Shown here in pieces: positions 52,301-61,252 of a stretch of DNA of 64,000 nt. Positions within the stretch are counted from its first letter, which is position 1. Each line of letters begins with the position of its first letter. Source of the DNA: Catonella morbi ATCC 51271 (lineage in GTDB: Bacteria > Bacillota > Clostridia > Lachnospirales > Lachnospiraceae); assembly GCF_000160035.2 (NCBI RefSeq), contig NZ_KI535370.1, forward strand, positions 307,717-371,716, given 5' to 3'. The position numbers and the translations under genes are program-made. The notes beneath the pieces are model-generated. The model was not told the DNA's origin and searched no databases. It worked only from the letters and a program-made list of their open reading frames with translations.

Positions 52301-53554
52301 TCAATTTTTATAATACCTTGTGTTTCTGGTCAGTCCTTTTTTCTTTATTATACCATCATTTAGAAGCTTATTTAATATACGAATAAGGGTTGCTTTCTTT
52401 ATGCCTGTAATCTCCTCTATTTCTTTCCTTGTCATTTCATCCGAACCTACAATCACTTTCAATACTATTTCTGCCATATCATCTGTCTTATTTTTTTCTA
52501 TAACCGGCAAAGTTACACAAATTGTATGCTCAGTAAATGAAAATTCCGGCTTTTGATATTCATTTTTATACGCATTTATTATTCTGCGCACCCCGGTTCC
52601 AAATTTTTCAATATAGTTTAGTTTTAAAAATGCTTCTGCTAACTTTGGATTTCTCAGAACAGATACCTGTGAATGTAAATATTCTTCCTCAGAAATATCT
52701 TCAGGAAGCCCTCCCGGTGATGTAATCTTTATTTTGTCTTTATACATCGCAACCTGTACTGCTGCAGGAATATCCCACACACGATGTATGAGTGCATTTG
52801 CAAGTGCCTCCCTAAATGCCTTTTCGGGAATCATTTCTATAGTTTCTCTTTTGATTCCTTTTATTTCATCATACTGATAATATTTTCTGTATATCGTAAT
52901 ACCATTATTATATTCAGCAATTATTGACTGGTGTTCAAAAGTTTCCCTATCCATAATCCGGTCTTCTGTCTCTCCAAATCGAATAATGTCTATTCCTCTA
53001 TAATCATTTTTATCCGAAAGAAGTTCTGCAGCAATATTATAGCCTACATCTTTTACATATAGTCCTAACGTTTTCTGGATATCCTTATCAAACTCATCTA
53101 TCTGAAGTGTATTTTTCAGTTCCTTTTCAAAAACAGAAAAAGTAAGTTCCTTACTGTTCGCCGGTAAATCTTCAAAATCTCTATTTGTTCCTTTTAAGAC
53201 TAAACGCTTCAATTCCACTGTATCTACAGGTACACTTGCAGTATCTGATCTGCGGTATGCTTTTCCATGATAAAAATACGGAGTTTCACTTCCTTTGTAA
53301 ATATTTAAAATAACAGTCTTATTTCTCTCATTTACAACAATATCATATTCAGGTACAGGAGTTATGCTGTCATTGATAGCATTTTCAATATCAAGGCAGG
53401 CTTTGTTTGCGTCCGGTAAGCCTTTTACCAAACCGTCATCACAGACACCGAATATTATTTTCCCATCATTATAGTTTGCAAATGCACTTACAGCTTTTAA
53501 GAATGTCTTTGACACAGTTTCTTTATATTCAATATATTTTCCTTCTTTCTGCAT
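52301..53554 (-). CDS. AlbA-domain/GHKL-ATPase putative regulator
   Basis: This 417-residue cytosolic protein has an N-terminal AlbA_2 (Schlafen-like) domain (about residues 1-115; IEYKETVSKTFLKAVSAFANYNDGKIIFGVCDDG), a GHKL-type ATPase-like region (about 240-335; FREALANALIHRVWD, ITSPGGLPEDI, FGTGVRRI), and a C-terminal winged helix (about 365-410). This is the common predicted transcriptional-regulator architecture. Some relatives are linked to phage or stress responses, but nothing adjacent suggests a defence island. The start is supported by GGAGG near 53560. Function unproven. Confidence 0.85.
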   Translation of the reverse strand: MQKEGKYIEYKETVSKTFLKAVSAFANYNDGKIIFGVCDDGLVKGLPDANKACLDIENAINDSITPVPEYDIVVNERNKTVILNIYKGSETPYFYHGKAYRRSDTASVPVDTVELKRLVLKGTNRDFEDLPANSKELTFSVFEKELKNTLQIDEFDKDIQKTLGLYVKDVGYNIAAELLSDKNDYRGIDIIRFGETEDRIMDRETFEHQSIIAEYNNGITIYRKYYQYDEIKGIKRETIEMIPEKAFREALANALIHRVWDIPAAVQVAMYKDKIKITSPGGLPEDISEEEYLHSQVSVLRNPKLAEAFLKLNYIEKFGTGVRRIINAYKNEYQKPEFSFTEHTICVTLPVIEKNKTDDMAEIVLKVIVGSDEMTRKEIEEITGIKKATLIRILNKLLNDGIIKKKGLTRNTRYYKN

Positions 53555-53681
53555 AACCCCCTCCTTTCGAATCTGTTTTAATTATATATGGAATAGCAAA
53601 AAAATGCAACGATAAGTTGGTTTCGTTGCATTTGTCAATCCGATTCTGCTTCTAAATCAAGTAACCATTGTTTACCACAGA

Positions 53682-54710
53682 TTACCATAAAATACCGTGA
53701 TAAGAAAATGCTATCGCTATTATCAAGAGCGCATAGAATCCGGCAAACATCCATTTCATTTTTACGCATAATGCAACATATTCCCGAATAAAAGCGGACG
53801 GCAAATAGTAGGAGGCTGTCGAACACCCCAGTCCGTCACCTCTTATTCCGATTTTTTTAGCATAAGTGCTTGTTCTGAATACGTGATAGTCATTAGTTAC
53901 AAAAAGAAAACGTGGATTCTCAACCAGGCTTTCTCCCAGCTTTTTGGAAAAAAGAAGATTCTGATAAGTCGTTTTAGACTGATCTTCCATTAAAACAGCT
54001 TCACCCGGCACATCCGTTTCTTCCATCAGATAATTAAAAATTGCCCGTGCTTCCGAGATTTTCTCATCGGCACCTTGTCCTCCGCTTGCAATTAACTTAA
54101 TATTTGAATTTCGTGACTTTTTAAATGCTTCCACTGCCTTATCGATTCTTCTCTTTAACAGCGGAGTTACCCGCTCACCGTTTAATAACCCCGCACCATG
54201 GATAATGATAAAATCATAGTTTTTTCCCTTGGGAATAAAATTATATAGCAGGGAGTAAAGCAAAAATCCCGCGAATGCAAAACCAAAAATTATATATGAA
54301 TAAATTACAAATATGAAAAATATGTTAAGCCAAGGATTTTGATAAAAAATATAATTGTCAGTTCCATATGCACGAACAAATATCATTATATAAAAGGCTA
54401 TAATAAGAATTCCCATACCCAGCGACAGATAATTCACCTTAGATTTGCCTTCACGTTTTAACAGTACAAACCCATTATATATCAGAAAAATACCGCTTAA
54501 AAACACCAAGAACGGAACTCCCAAAAAACCGGCTGCCAGTGTAATCATATAAACATTTTCATCACCTGATGTATAAAAGAGTTGAACCAATGATAAATAT
54601 GAGAAAAATACTCCTATAATAAGCAGTGCAGGATTCCACATACTGCGATTATCCCGCAGCATCGAAAAAATAAATGCCACTATGACGATTCCCGTAATAA
54701 TGTATAACAA
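53682..54710 (-). CDS. YdcF/DUF218 (ElyC-SanA-like) membrane protein
   Basis: This 342-residue protein has about six N-terminal TM segments (to about residue 165), then a DUF218 domain (FIIIHGAGLLNGERVTPLLKRRIDKAV, LIASGGQGADEKISEARAI, FLFVTNDYHVFRTSTYAKKIG), and a C-terminal TM segment. Relatives affect cell envelope polymers. The most likely start is TTG (54710), six bases behind a GGGAGG site. The frame continues to a GTG at 54749 that has no ribosome site and directly abuts the dispersed hairpin repeat. It is monocistronic on this strand. Confidence 0.82.
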   Translation of the reverse strand: MLYIITGIVIVAFIFSMLRDNRSMWNPALLIIGVFFSYLSLVQLFYTSGDENVYMITLAAGFLGVPFLVFLSGIFLIYNGFVLLKREGKSKVNYLSLGMGILIIAFYIMIFVRAYGTDNYIFYQNPWLNIFFIFVIYSYIIFGFAFAGFLLYSLLYNFIPKGKNYDFIIIHGAGLLNGERVTPLLKRRIDKAVEAFKKSRNSNIKLIASGGQGADEKISEARAIFNYLMEETDVPGEAVLMEDQSKTTYQNLLFSKKLGESLVENPRFLFVTNDYHVFRTSTYAKKIGIRGDGLGCSTASYYLPSAFIREYVALCVKMKWMFAGFYALLIIAIAFSYHGILW

Positions 54711-54749
54711 GTGTTGCCTCCCATAAAATTCATTATTTGAATTAGTCAC

Positions 54750-54824
54750 AATTATTTACGCCATAGGTCACAGACCTCTTATTCTACATAGTGCAGTAGG
54801 AAAACAGTTTTCAGTCCGTGACTA
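54750..54824 (-). repeat. Dispersed hairpin element, copy B
   Basis: About 80% identical to the gdhA-leader element at 18264-18341, in the same orientation. It is built on CATAGGTCACAGACC and a distal arm that pairs with it less perfectly (CAGTCCGTGACTACG). It lies immediately upstream of the YdcF-like gene. Confidence 0.7.
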
Positions 54825-54930
54825 CGGAGGATATTACCAAGTGTTTCCTATTATCTGTTCATTTTTAATCCCGTTACTACTATAACCTTTTTTATATCGA
54901 TTATACAAGAGTAATATTTTCATATTTTTA

Positions 54931-54955
54931 TAGCAGCTTCACTCGTTCGCTGCTA
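54931..54955. other. Intergenic hairpin
   Basis: TAGCAGC (54931-54937) pairs with GCTGCTA (54949-54955). No T run follows on the plus strand. It lies between copy B of the hairpin element and the gadC promoter. The other parts of 54711-55199 are promoter and leader. Confidence 0.4.
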
Positions 54956-55016
54956 ATACTTAATTTTATCCGAAACATGGACTTTAATATCATATTTGTG
55001 AATTTTAAAATATCTC

Positions 55017-55045
55017 TTTACAAATACGGATTAAATAACTATTAT
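55017..55045 (+). promoter_or_regulatory. Promoter of the gadC-gadB operon
   Basis: TTTACA (55017-55022), 17 bases, TATTAT (55040-55045). The leader is about 150 bases and contains two AAAGGAGG-type sites, the second spaced correctly to gadC. Confidence 0.6.
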
Positions 55046-55199
55046 GAAAAAGGGAGCATTATTTTTATCTTACAATTTTATATGTTCTTTCGTAGGCAGT
55101 TTATGAATAACTAAGATTCACAATTTTGGAAAGGAGGAGATATAGGCGGATTCAACATAAACAATTTTGGTGAAAAATTAGTGAAAGGAGGCTGTATTT

Positions 55200-56660
55200 A
55201 TGGACAATAAATCAACATCGGAAGTAAAACCCGGCAACAAATCCACACATAAATTAGGTTTTTTTGGATTCTTTGCCATAACAGCATCTATGGTAATGAC
55301 GGTATATGAGTATCCGTCTTTTGCCACCTCCGGATTTCAGCTTGTTTTCTTTCTGATTATCGGGGGCATTCTTTGGTTCCTGCCGGTAGCGCTGTGCTCG
55401 GCAGAAATGGCTACTGTTGAAGGTTGGGAATCCGGCGGCATTTATTCATGGGTCGGAAATACGCTCGGACCTCGCTGGGGATTTTCGGCATTGTTTTTTC
55501 AATGGTTTCAGATAACTGTAGGATTCGTGACCATGGCATTTTTTATACTCGCTGCCTTGGCGTATGTGTTTAAGGTTGATGCACTTTATGATAATCCTCT
55601 TGTAATGTTCTTTGGTGTAGCAATCATAGTATGGGCACTTACATTCACACAGCTGGGCGGAACAAAGTATACAGAACGTATTTCAAAGATTGGTTTTATA
55701 GGGGGAATAGTTCTTCCTGTTATTATACTTCTGATAGGATTAATTGTATACTTTGCAACCGGCGGAGTATCTCAAATTAAGATGACTGCCGAAACACTGA
55801 TTCCAAATTTTACGGAAGTTGACACTCTTGTAATTTTTGCATCATTTATCCTTGGCTATATGGGTGTAGAAGCATCTGCTTCTCATGTTAATGAGCTGAA
55901 GAATCCTACGAAAACATATCCGTCTGTTATGGTTGTATTAACCATTCTGACAATTGTACTTGATGCACTTGGCGGACTGGCCATAGCAACAACACTTTCT
56001 TCCAAAACATTGAACGGAAACCTTTCTTACGGTGTTATAGAAGCTTTTGAAGCCATCTTTATAAATCACTTGGGCTCACAGTTTGGCTGGCTTGTTTTAG
56101 TGATTTCCATATTGTTGGCCCTTGGCGTATTGGCTGAAATTTCTTCATGGATAGTCGGACCATCAAGAGCACTTTTGGAGGCCGCTAATGATAAGATTCT
56201 TCCTCCGTCTTTTACAAAAACAAATAAGCATGATGTGTCTGTAAAGACTATTGTAGTTCAATCTATTATAGTAACAATTTGGGATGCTGTTTTATGCGGC
56301 TCCATAGCACTTGCAGGCGGATCTGATTCTTCTGTAGGTTATATGACGGCAATAGGCCTCACTGTGGTTATTTATTTAGTTGGATATGTACTGTTTTTCT
56401 TGGGATATTTTGTCTTAATCCTAAAAAAGAATAACCTGAAACGTGAATTTCAAGTTCCCGGAGGAAAACCATTCAAGCTGATTGTTGCCGCTGTTGGATT
56501 ATTTATGACAGTTGCGACTCTTATTATTTCATTTTTCCCATCATCGAAGCTCACATCTGCGGATAACAAAATATATCAGATTGTACTCGTAATATGCTTT
56601 GTAATTTCTGTGATAATACCTACTCTTATTTATTCAAATAAGAGCAGATGGGCTTCATAA
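55200..56660 (+). CDS. gadC: Glutamate:GABA antiporter GadC
   Basis: This 486-residue amino-acid/polyamine/organocation superfamily transporter has about 12 TM segments. The N-terminus LGFFGFFAITASMVMTVYEYPSFATSGFQLVFF and the SAEMATVEGWESGGIYSWV segment are typical of glutamate:GABA antiporters. It exchanges external glutamate for internal GABA, exporting the proton-consuming product. It directly precedes gadB by 72 bases, so the pair forms the glutamate-dependent acid-resistance module. AGGAGG precedes the ATG. Fine substrate choice (glutamate versus other amino acids) is inferred from the neighbour. Confidence 0.9.
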   Translation: MDNKSTSEVKPGNKSTHKLGFFGFFAITASMVMTVYEYPSFATSGFQLVFFLIIGGILWFLPVALCSAEMATVEGWESGGIYSWVGNTLGPRWGFSALFFQWFQITVGFVTMAFFILAALAYVFKVDALYDNPLVMFFGVAIIVWALTFTQLGGTKYTERISKIGFIGGIVLPVIILLIGLIVYFATGGVSQIKMTAETLIPNFTEVDTLVIFASFILGYMGVEASASHVNELKNPTKTYPSVMVVLTILTIVLDALGGLAIATTLSSKTLNGNLSYGVIEAFEAIFINHLGSQFGWLVLVISILLALGVLAEISSWIVGPSRALLEAANDKILPPSFTKTNKHDVSVKTIVVQSIIVTIWDAVLCGSIALAGGSDSSVGYMTAIGLTVVIYLVGYVLFFLGYFVLILKKNNLKREFQVPGGKPFKLIVAAVGLFMTVATLIISFFPSSKLTSADNKIYQIVLVICFVISVIIPTLIYSNKSRWAS

Positions 56661-56732
56661 TATGAAAATATATTTAACAACGCAAAAGTAATTAGAGTAA
56701 TTTACCGTTAATTTTAGGAAAAGGAGGCTCAT

Positions 56733-58199
56733 ATGAATAAAAAAACATCAAAGTTAAATAGGAAAAGCAGTAATCGTATCGGTGATGCACTGGCATCTAT
56801 GAACACCGAAACAAGATATCTTACACCGATTTTCGGAACACTGGCCAGCGATGTTGAAATGCCGAATAAAAAGCTTAATGAGGATCCGGTTGAACCACAG
56901 GTTGCGGCTGAGATAATCAGAGAATACTTAAAAACCGAAGGAAATGCGACACAGAATCTTGCAACATTCTGCCAGACCTATATGGAGCCTACCGCTACAG
57001 AGTTAATGGCGGAAAACTTTGAAAAAAACGCCATTGACAAGGACGAATATCCGATGACTGCTGACCTTGAAAATCGCTGTGTGGATATTATCGGAGATTT
57101 GTGGCATATGGATCCAAAGGAAGAGCCTATTGGAACATCTACGGTTGGTTCTTCCGAAGCCTGCATGCTCGGAGGACTTGCCATGCTTTTCAGATGGAAG
57201 CATCTGGCTGATAAGGCAGGCCTTGACAGACACATCAAACAGCCAAACCTTGTAATTTCTTCGGGATATCAGGTATGCTGGGAAAAATTCTGTCGTTACT
57301 GGGACATTGAAATGAGAACCGTACCTCTTGATATGGATCATTTATCTCTTAATATGGATACTGTTATGGACTATGTTGATGATTATACTATAGGTATAGT
57401 TGCGATATTGGGTATCACTTACACAGGAAAATACGATGACGTCAAAACCCTTGATAAGCTCGTAGAACGCCACAATAAGAATAACCGTAAGTTCCCAATC
57501 CGTATTCACGTTGATGGTGCCTCAGGTGGAATGGTTGCACCATTTATAGAACCCGAACTGGAATGGGATTTCAGACTTAAAAATGTGTGGTCAATCAGTA
57601 CTTCCGGTCATAAATACGGTCTGGTGTATCCCGGAGTAGGTTGGGTAATCTGGCGTTCAAAAGAAGCTCTTCCCGAAGAACTTATTTTTTGGGTTAGTTA
57701 CCTTGGCGGTGAAGAGGCAACTATGGCAATAAACTTCTCACGCAGTGCATCTCAAATTGTCGGTCAGTATTACATGCTCATGCGAAACGGTTTTAAGGGA
57801 TATAAAGAGATTCACCAACGTACTATAGATGTTGCAAGATATATGGCTGCTGAAATCAAAAAAATGGGCATCTTTGAAATGATTGAAGAGGCTAAACAAA
57901 TTCCGATTGTTTGTTGGAGACTACGGGAAGATGCAGATGTCAACTGGACTCTATATGATCTTGAAGACAGACTCCGTATGCATGGCTGGATGATACCTGC
58001 ATATCCGATGCCGGAAAATATAGCTGATGTGGATGTACAGCGTCTCGTTCTTCGTCAGGATTTTGGCATGCCTCTTGCAATTCTTTGTGTCAATGAAATG
58101 AAAAAACAGATTGAAATATTAAGCAGTGCACGTGTTGTCCTACGCGATAACGAAAAGAATGCTAAGCCGGGCAAGGGATTTGACCACAGTGGCAGATAG
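56733..58199 (+). CDS. gadB: Glutamate decarboxylase (PLP-dependent)
   Basis: This 488-residue cytosolic enzyme converts glutamate to GABA and CO2, consuming a proton. The PLP lysine is Lys294 in SISTSGHKYGLVYPG, and IRIHVDGASGGMVAPF holds the cofactor-binding Asp. The family N-terminus (TPIFGTLASDVEMPNKKL) is present. The tail FDHSGR keeps a His (residue 485) near the end, comparable to the C-terminal His that masks the active site of E. coli GadB at neutral pH, so similar pH gating is possible. It follows gadC and ends at a perfect terminator hairpin. Confidence 0.96.
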   Translation: MNKKTSKLNRKSSNRIGDALASMNTETRYLTPIFGTLASDVEMPNKKLNEDPVEPQVAAEIIREYLKTEGNATQNLATFCQTYMEPTATELMAENFEKNAIDKDEYPMTADLENRCVDIIGDLWHMDPKEEPIGTSTVGSSEACMLGGLAMLFRWKHLADKAGLDRHIKQPNLVISSGYQVCWEKFCRYWDIEMRTVPLDMDHLSLNMDTVMDYVDDYTIGIVAILGITYTGKYDDVKTLDKLVERHNKNNRKFPIRIHVDGASGGMVAPFIEPELEWDFRLKNVWSISTSGHKYGLVYPGVGWVIWRSKEALPEELIFWVSYLGGEEATMAINFSRSASQIVGQYYMLMRNGFKGYKEIHQRTIDVARYMAAEIKKMGIFEMIEEAKQIPIVCWRLREDADVNWTLYDLEDRLRMHGWMIPAYPMPENIADVDVQRLVLRQDFGMPLAILCVNEMKKQIEILSSARVVLRDNEKNAKPGKGFDHSGR

Positions 58200-58216
58200 G
58201 TTTTACTGTCAACACT

Positions 58217-58253
58217 AAAGAACTGCCACAGCTTGTTTTGTTGGCAGTTCTTT
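58217..58253. terminator. Terminator of gadB
   Basis: AAAGAACTGCCA (58217-58228) and TGGCAGTTCTTT (58242-58253) pair perfectly. It can act on both strands and lies just beyond the stop of the convergent mini-gene. Confidence 0.85.
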
Positions 58254-58254
58254 A

Positions 58255-58383
58255 TCACCTAAAACAAAGATATTTGAAGCTAATGGCAGTATTTATATCC
58301 CTGTAATCCAACAGTTTTGTAAAGATTCCATCAAAATATATTTCTCTGCCACATGATTTACATCGCTGTTGTTCTCTTCTCAT
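58255..58383 (-). CDS. 42-residue Cys-motif mini-protein
   Basis: This is a short frame of 42 residues with a very strong AGGAGG site six bases before the ATG. It begins MRREQQRCKSCGREIYFDGI and ends YLCFR, so there is CxxC near residues 8-11 and a further Cys near 40. The pattern resembles a half zinc ribbon or rubredoxin-like knuckle; only three Cys are present. No family is recognised. It lies between the gad terminator and the histidine kinase gene on the minus strand. It may be part of the two-component transcript tail. Confidence 0.55.
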   Translation of the reverse strand: MRREQQRCKSCGREIYFDGIFTKLLDYRDINTAISFKYLCFR

Positions 58384-58449
58384 ATAGTCCCTCCTATGTT
58401 TTTATTTTTTTAGCCATTGGTTTGCCATTTCTTTTATTACCATAAGTAT

Positions 58450-59661
58450 TTATTTTAAGCTAAATCTACAGATAAAACCGTTTTTTTTATTTTTAGCAAA
58501 TTCAACCTTCCATCTGTGAAAACCGGCTACCTGCTTAACTATCTTAAGTCCTAATCCATGGGGACCGTTAGCAGTATTCCACTCATAACCTTTGCAATTT
58601 AATTCTTTCAGAAACTCTTCAGCCACTCCTTTTCCATTATCACTTATTTCTAGAATAAGCACATTTTTAATATTTTTGTAAAGCTTTACTTCTATTTTAC
58701 AACATTCAGGATTATGGTGCATAGCATTTATTATGAGATTAATTACCGCCCTTTCAAACAAATTTTCATTTGCTTTCACCTGTATATCTTGCAAGCTGTC
58801 ATCTATTTCCAGTTCAAACTCATACCTCTCATCCTCAGCCTGATTCATAAGCTCCGTAATAATTTTTCTAAGAAATCTGCTTAACTTTATTTCTTTCTTT
58901 TCAAATTTACCAAGGCCAAAATCAAGCTTACTGGAAAGATTCAGATTCTCTACAAGAGTTCTAAGCCTTATTCCCTGTTTTTCAATCAAATCTGCCTTCT
59001 TTTTTATTTCTTCATCTTCTGTCAGATTACTGATTGTTTCCGCATTTCCCATAATTATAGCAAGTGGGGTGCGGATATCGTGCGATACTCCTGCTATCCA
59101 TTCTGTCCTTTCTTCTTCTTTTTGTCTCTGCCTCCTCCTTTGTAATGTAACCGGTACTGTGATGAGCACTACAGCATTAATCACAAAAAGAAGCGGTATA
59201 ATAAGTATGGCTGTCCTCATTCTTTCTGAGCCATATTCCAAGGTATATTTCCATACCTTATCTGTCTTTTCACCAATTACCAGTAGTCCTTCATCAGCCA
59301 CATAAGTTCTTACAGGATAGTCTTCAAGATAATATCGTGTAAATCCCGCCACATCTTTCAGTGTATAAGTTTTATAAAGCTTATCAGGCAGGCTTTCGCT
59401 CCATACTATATTCCCGGCATCATCTATTAACATGGCAAAATAATTCTTTTCCCTAATTTTCTTTGTTTCTTGCCTCTTTAACTCATAAGTACCATTCTTA
59501 AAAGTAAGATTAGCCAGTATTTCTCTTGAAGAGGGATAATCCACTGAGGTTACATTAAGCATTATAATTAAATATATTAAGATATCTGCAAAAAGAAGTA
59601 CGAATCCTGTAATTAATACTACAATAACTGTTGAAAATTTCATTTCTTTTCTTCTTCTCAT
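58450..59661 (-). CDS. Sensor histidine kinase
   Basis: This 403-residue membrane sensor has two TM segments (about 10-33 and 150-172) flanking an extracytoplasmic domain of about 115 residues. A HisKA dimerisation helix follows with the phospho-acceptor in GVSHDIRTPLAIIM. The catalytic domain has the N box NLIINAMHHNP, DNGKGVAEE and GPHGLGLKI. Its ATG overlaps the stop of the response-regulator gene by four bases (ATGA). The kinase-regulator pair lies opposite a LanF-like ABC operon, as in antibiotic-sensing systems. The ligand is unknown. Confidence 0.93.
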   Translation of the reverse strand: MRRRKEMKFSTVIVVLITGFVLLFADILIYLIIMLNVTSVDYPSSREILANLTFKNGTYELKRQETKKIREKNYFAMLIDDAGNIVWSESLPDKLYKTYTLKDVAGFTRYYLEDYPVRTYVADEGLLVIGEKTDKVWKYTLEYGSERMRTAILIIPLLFVINAVVLITVPVTLQRRRQRQKEEERTEWIAGVSHDIRTPLAIIMGNAETISNLTEDEEIKKKADLIEKQGIRLRTLVENLNLSSKLDFGLGKFEKKEIKLSRFLRKIITELMNQAEDERYEFELEIDDSLQDIQVKANENLFERAVINLIINAMHHNPECCKIEVKLYKNIKNVLILEISDNGKGVAEEFLKELNCKGYEWNTANGPHGLGLKIVKQVAGFHRWKVEFAKNKKNGFICRFSLK

Positions 59662-60365
59662 TGTTCTTTCTCCAATTTGTAGCCTAATCCTCTTACCGTC
59701 TTAAGAAATCCGGGTTTTGAAGGTTCTTCTTCTATCTTTTCTCTTAAATGCCTCATATGTACAATCAATGAACTTTCAAGTCCGTAGCTTCCATCAGGCC
59801 AGAGTGCATCGCAAAGAGTATCTGTCGTTACAATCTTTCCCCTGTTTTTTGCAAGTATAACAAAAAGAGCCAGTTCTTTGGCAGTAAGCGGACTCTCTTC
59901 TCCTTTATATCTTACCGTACCGGCTTCTATAGATACGGTTCTCTCACCCAGACGTACCATATTTACATTTTTTTCCAAGTGATAAGTCCTTCTAAGCACT
60001 GCCCCTATTCTAAGCAACAATTCCTGTGGAAGAAATGGCTTTGTAATATAATCGTCTGCTCCAAGTCCAAGTCCATGGAGTCTGTCTACATCTTCATCCC
60101 TTGCAGAAAGAAAAATTACCGGCACTTCATACATATACCCTTCTTTCTTCATATTTTCATATAGTTCAAACCCCTTCCCATCAGGCAACATTACATCCAA
60201 GAGAATCAAATGATAAGTATTTTCTCTTATCTTTTTCTCCGCTTCTTTTAAATTTGCTGCACTGTCAATCCTGCCATAGCCTTCTCTTTTAAGTATATCA
60301 GTTACTATATAAGTAAGCTCCTTCTCATCATCAACTGTAAGAATCTTGCATTCCGCTTTATTCAT
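59658..60365 (-). CDS. OmpR-family response regulator
   Basis: This 235-residue regulator has an N-terminal receiver domain (about 5-120) with Asp in LLDVMLPDGKG as phosphorylation site, Lys in YITKPF, and a C-terminal winged helix (about 140-232; KIVTTDTLCDALWPDGSYG, IVHMRHLREKIEEEPSKPGFLKTVRGLGYKL). The start at 60365 (MNKAECKIL) has GAGGT before it. An upstream in-frame ATG lies within the intergenic promoter region. It is coupled to the kinase by a four-base overlap. Direct TTAATGTA repeats upstream of the divergent ABC operon are candidate binding sites. Confidence 0.93.
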   Translation of the reverse strand: MNKAECKILTVDDEKELTYIVTDILKREGYGRIDSAANLKEAEKKIRENTYHLILLDVMLPDGKGFELYENMKKEGYMYEVPVIFLSARDEDVDRLHGLGLGADDYITKPFLPQELLLRIGAVLRRTYHLEKNVNMVRLGERTVSIEAGTVRYKGEESPLTAKELALFVILAKNRGKIVTTDTLCDALWPDGSYGLESSLIVHMRHLREKIEEEPSKPGFLKTVRGLGYKLEKEQ

Positions 60366-60440
60366 AGCTTTTACCTCACAACATTTTCTTACTTTATTAT
60401 ACTTTATTCTACCACAATAGAGTATAGTGTCCAACATTTC

Positions 60441-60480
60441 TTAATGTAGCCTTAATGTAAATGCAATGTTTACATAATGT
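60441..60480. promoter_or_regulatory. Candidate response-regulator sites
   Basis: TTAATGTA at 60441-60448 and 60452-60459 forms direct repeats with an 11-base period (one helical turn). An inverted-like TTTACATAATGT follows at 60469-60480. This arrangement is typical of OmpR-type regulators. It lies between the two-component genes and the divergent ABC operon. Confidence 0.5.
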
Positions 60481-60526
60481 TGATGCTTTATCCTATATGC
60501 ATAATCAAATGACGGAGGTAAATATT

Positions 60527-61252
60527 ATGAAGTATATACTTGAAACTGTTAATATAAGCAAAAAAGGCGGAACCGGCTATCGTGTTAAAGATTTATCAAT
60601 TAAAGTTCCCGAAAACTGTGTGTATGGCTTTCTTGGCCCAAATGGTGCAGGTAAGAGCACTACACTTAAAATGATACTCGGGCTTATTCATCCTGATAGT
60701 GGGAATATTTCGGTATTTGGTAAGACAATTACTTCTGCAAATAAGCTTGCAATTTTACATAAAACCGGAAGTCTGATTGAAAATCCCGGCGGTTACGGAC
60801 ACCTTACAGGTCTTGAAAATATGCAGATAATCGCAAAGCTTAAATGCGTAAAGGAAACAGAAATAGAATCTGCCCTTAAAACTGTACGCTTATATGATGA
60901 GCGTGACAAAAAACTTTCCAATTACTCTTTAGGAATGAAGCAAAGACTCGGTATTGCTATGGCTCTGCTTGGAAATCCTAAGCTCTTAATCCTTGATGAA
61001 CCTACCAATGGGCTTGATCCTGCAGGTATTCAGGAAATGAGACAGCTCATCATATCACTTCCTAAAGAAAGAGGAATAACTGTAGTAATCTCAAGCCATT
61101 TGCTAAGCGAAATTGAACAGATGGCTGATCAGGTTGGCATCATTCATCATGGTAAAATGCTCTATCAGGGAGGTCTTGCAGAGCTTGAAAATCAGGGTGA
61201 AAATCTCGAAGAAGTTTTTCTTGAAATGACAGGAGGAAAGGAGTCTCTATGA
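60527..61252 (+). CDS. LanF-type ABC transporter ATPase
   Basis: This 241-residue ATPase has Walker A GPNGAGKST near residue 40, the signature YSLGMKQRLGIAMAL, Walker B LLILDEPTNGLD, and the C-terminal EVFLEMTGGKESL usual in lantibiotic-protection/bacitracin-efflux ATPases. The start at 60527 has GGAGG ahead of it; the upstream in-frame extension is not supported. It overlaps the permease gene by four bases. With the adjacent two-component system it forms an inducible antimicrobial peptide-protection module, and the specific drug is inferred only by family. Confidence 0.9.
   Translation: MKYILETVNISKKGGTGYRVKDLSIKVPENCVYGFLGPNGAGKSTTLKMILGLIHPDSGNISVFGKTITSANKLAILHKTGSLIENPGGYGHLTGLENMQIIAKLKCVKETEIESALKTVRLYDERDKKLSNYSLGMKQRLGIAMALLGNPKLLILDEPTNGLDPAGIQEMRQLIISLPKERGITVVISSHLLSEIEQMADQVGIIHHGKMLYQGGLAELENQGENLEEVFLEMTGGKESL

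Noticed and set aside
52301-53554. Phage-defence system around the AlbA/GHKL-type protein
   Set aside because: Neighbours are a uracil-DNA glycosylase-like protein and a YdcF-like protein; no nuclease, toxin or mobile markers support a defence island.
60366-60437. N-terminal extension of the response regulator
   Set aside because: It lies in the intergenic control region, and the receiver domain begins properly at 60365 with its own ribosome site.
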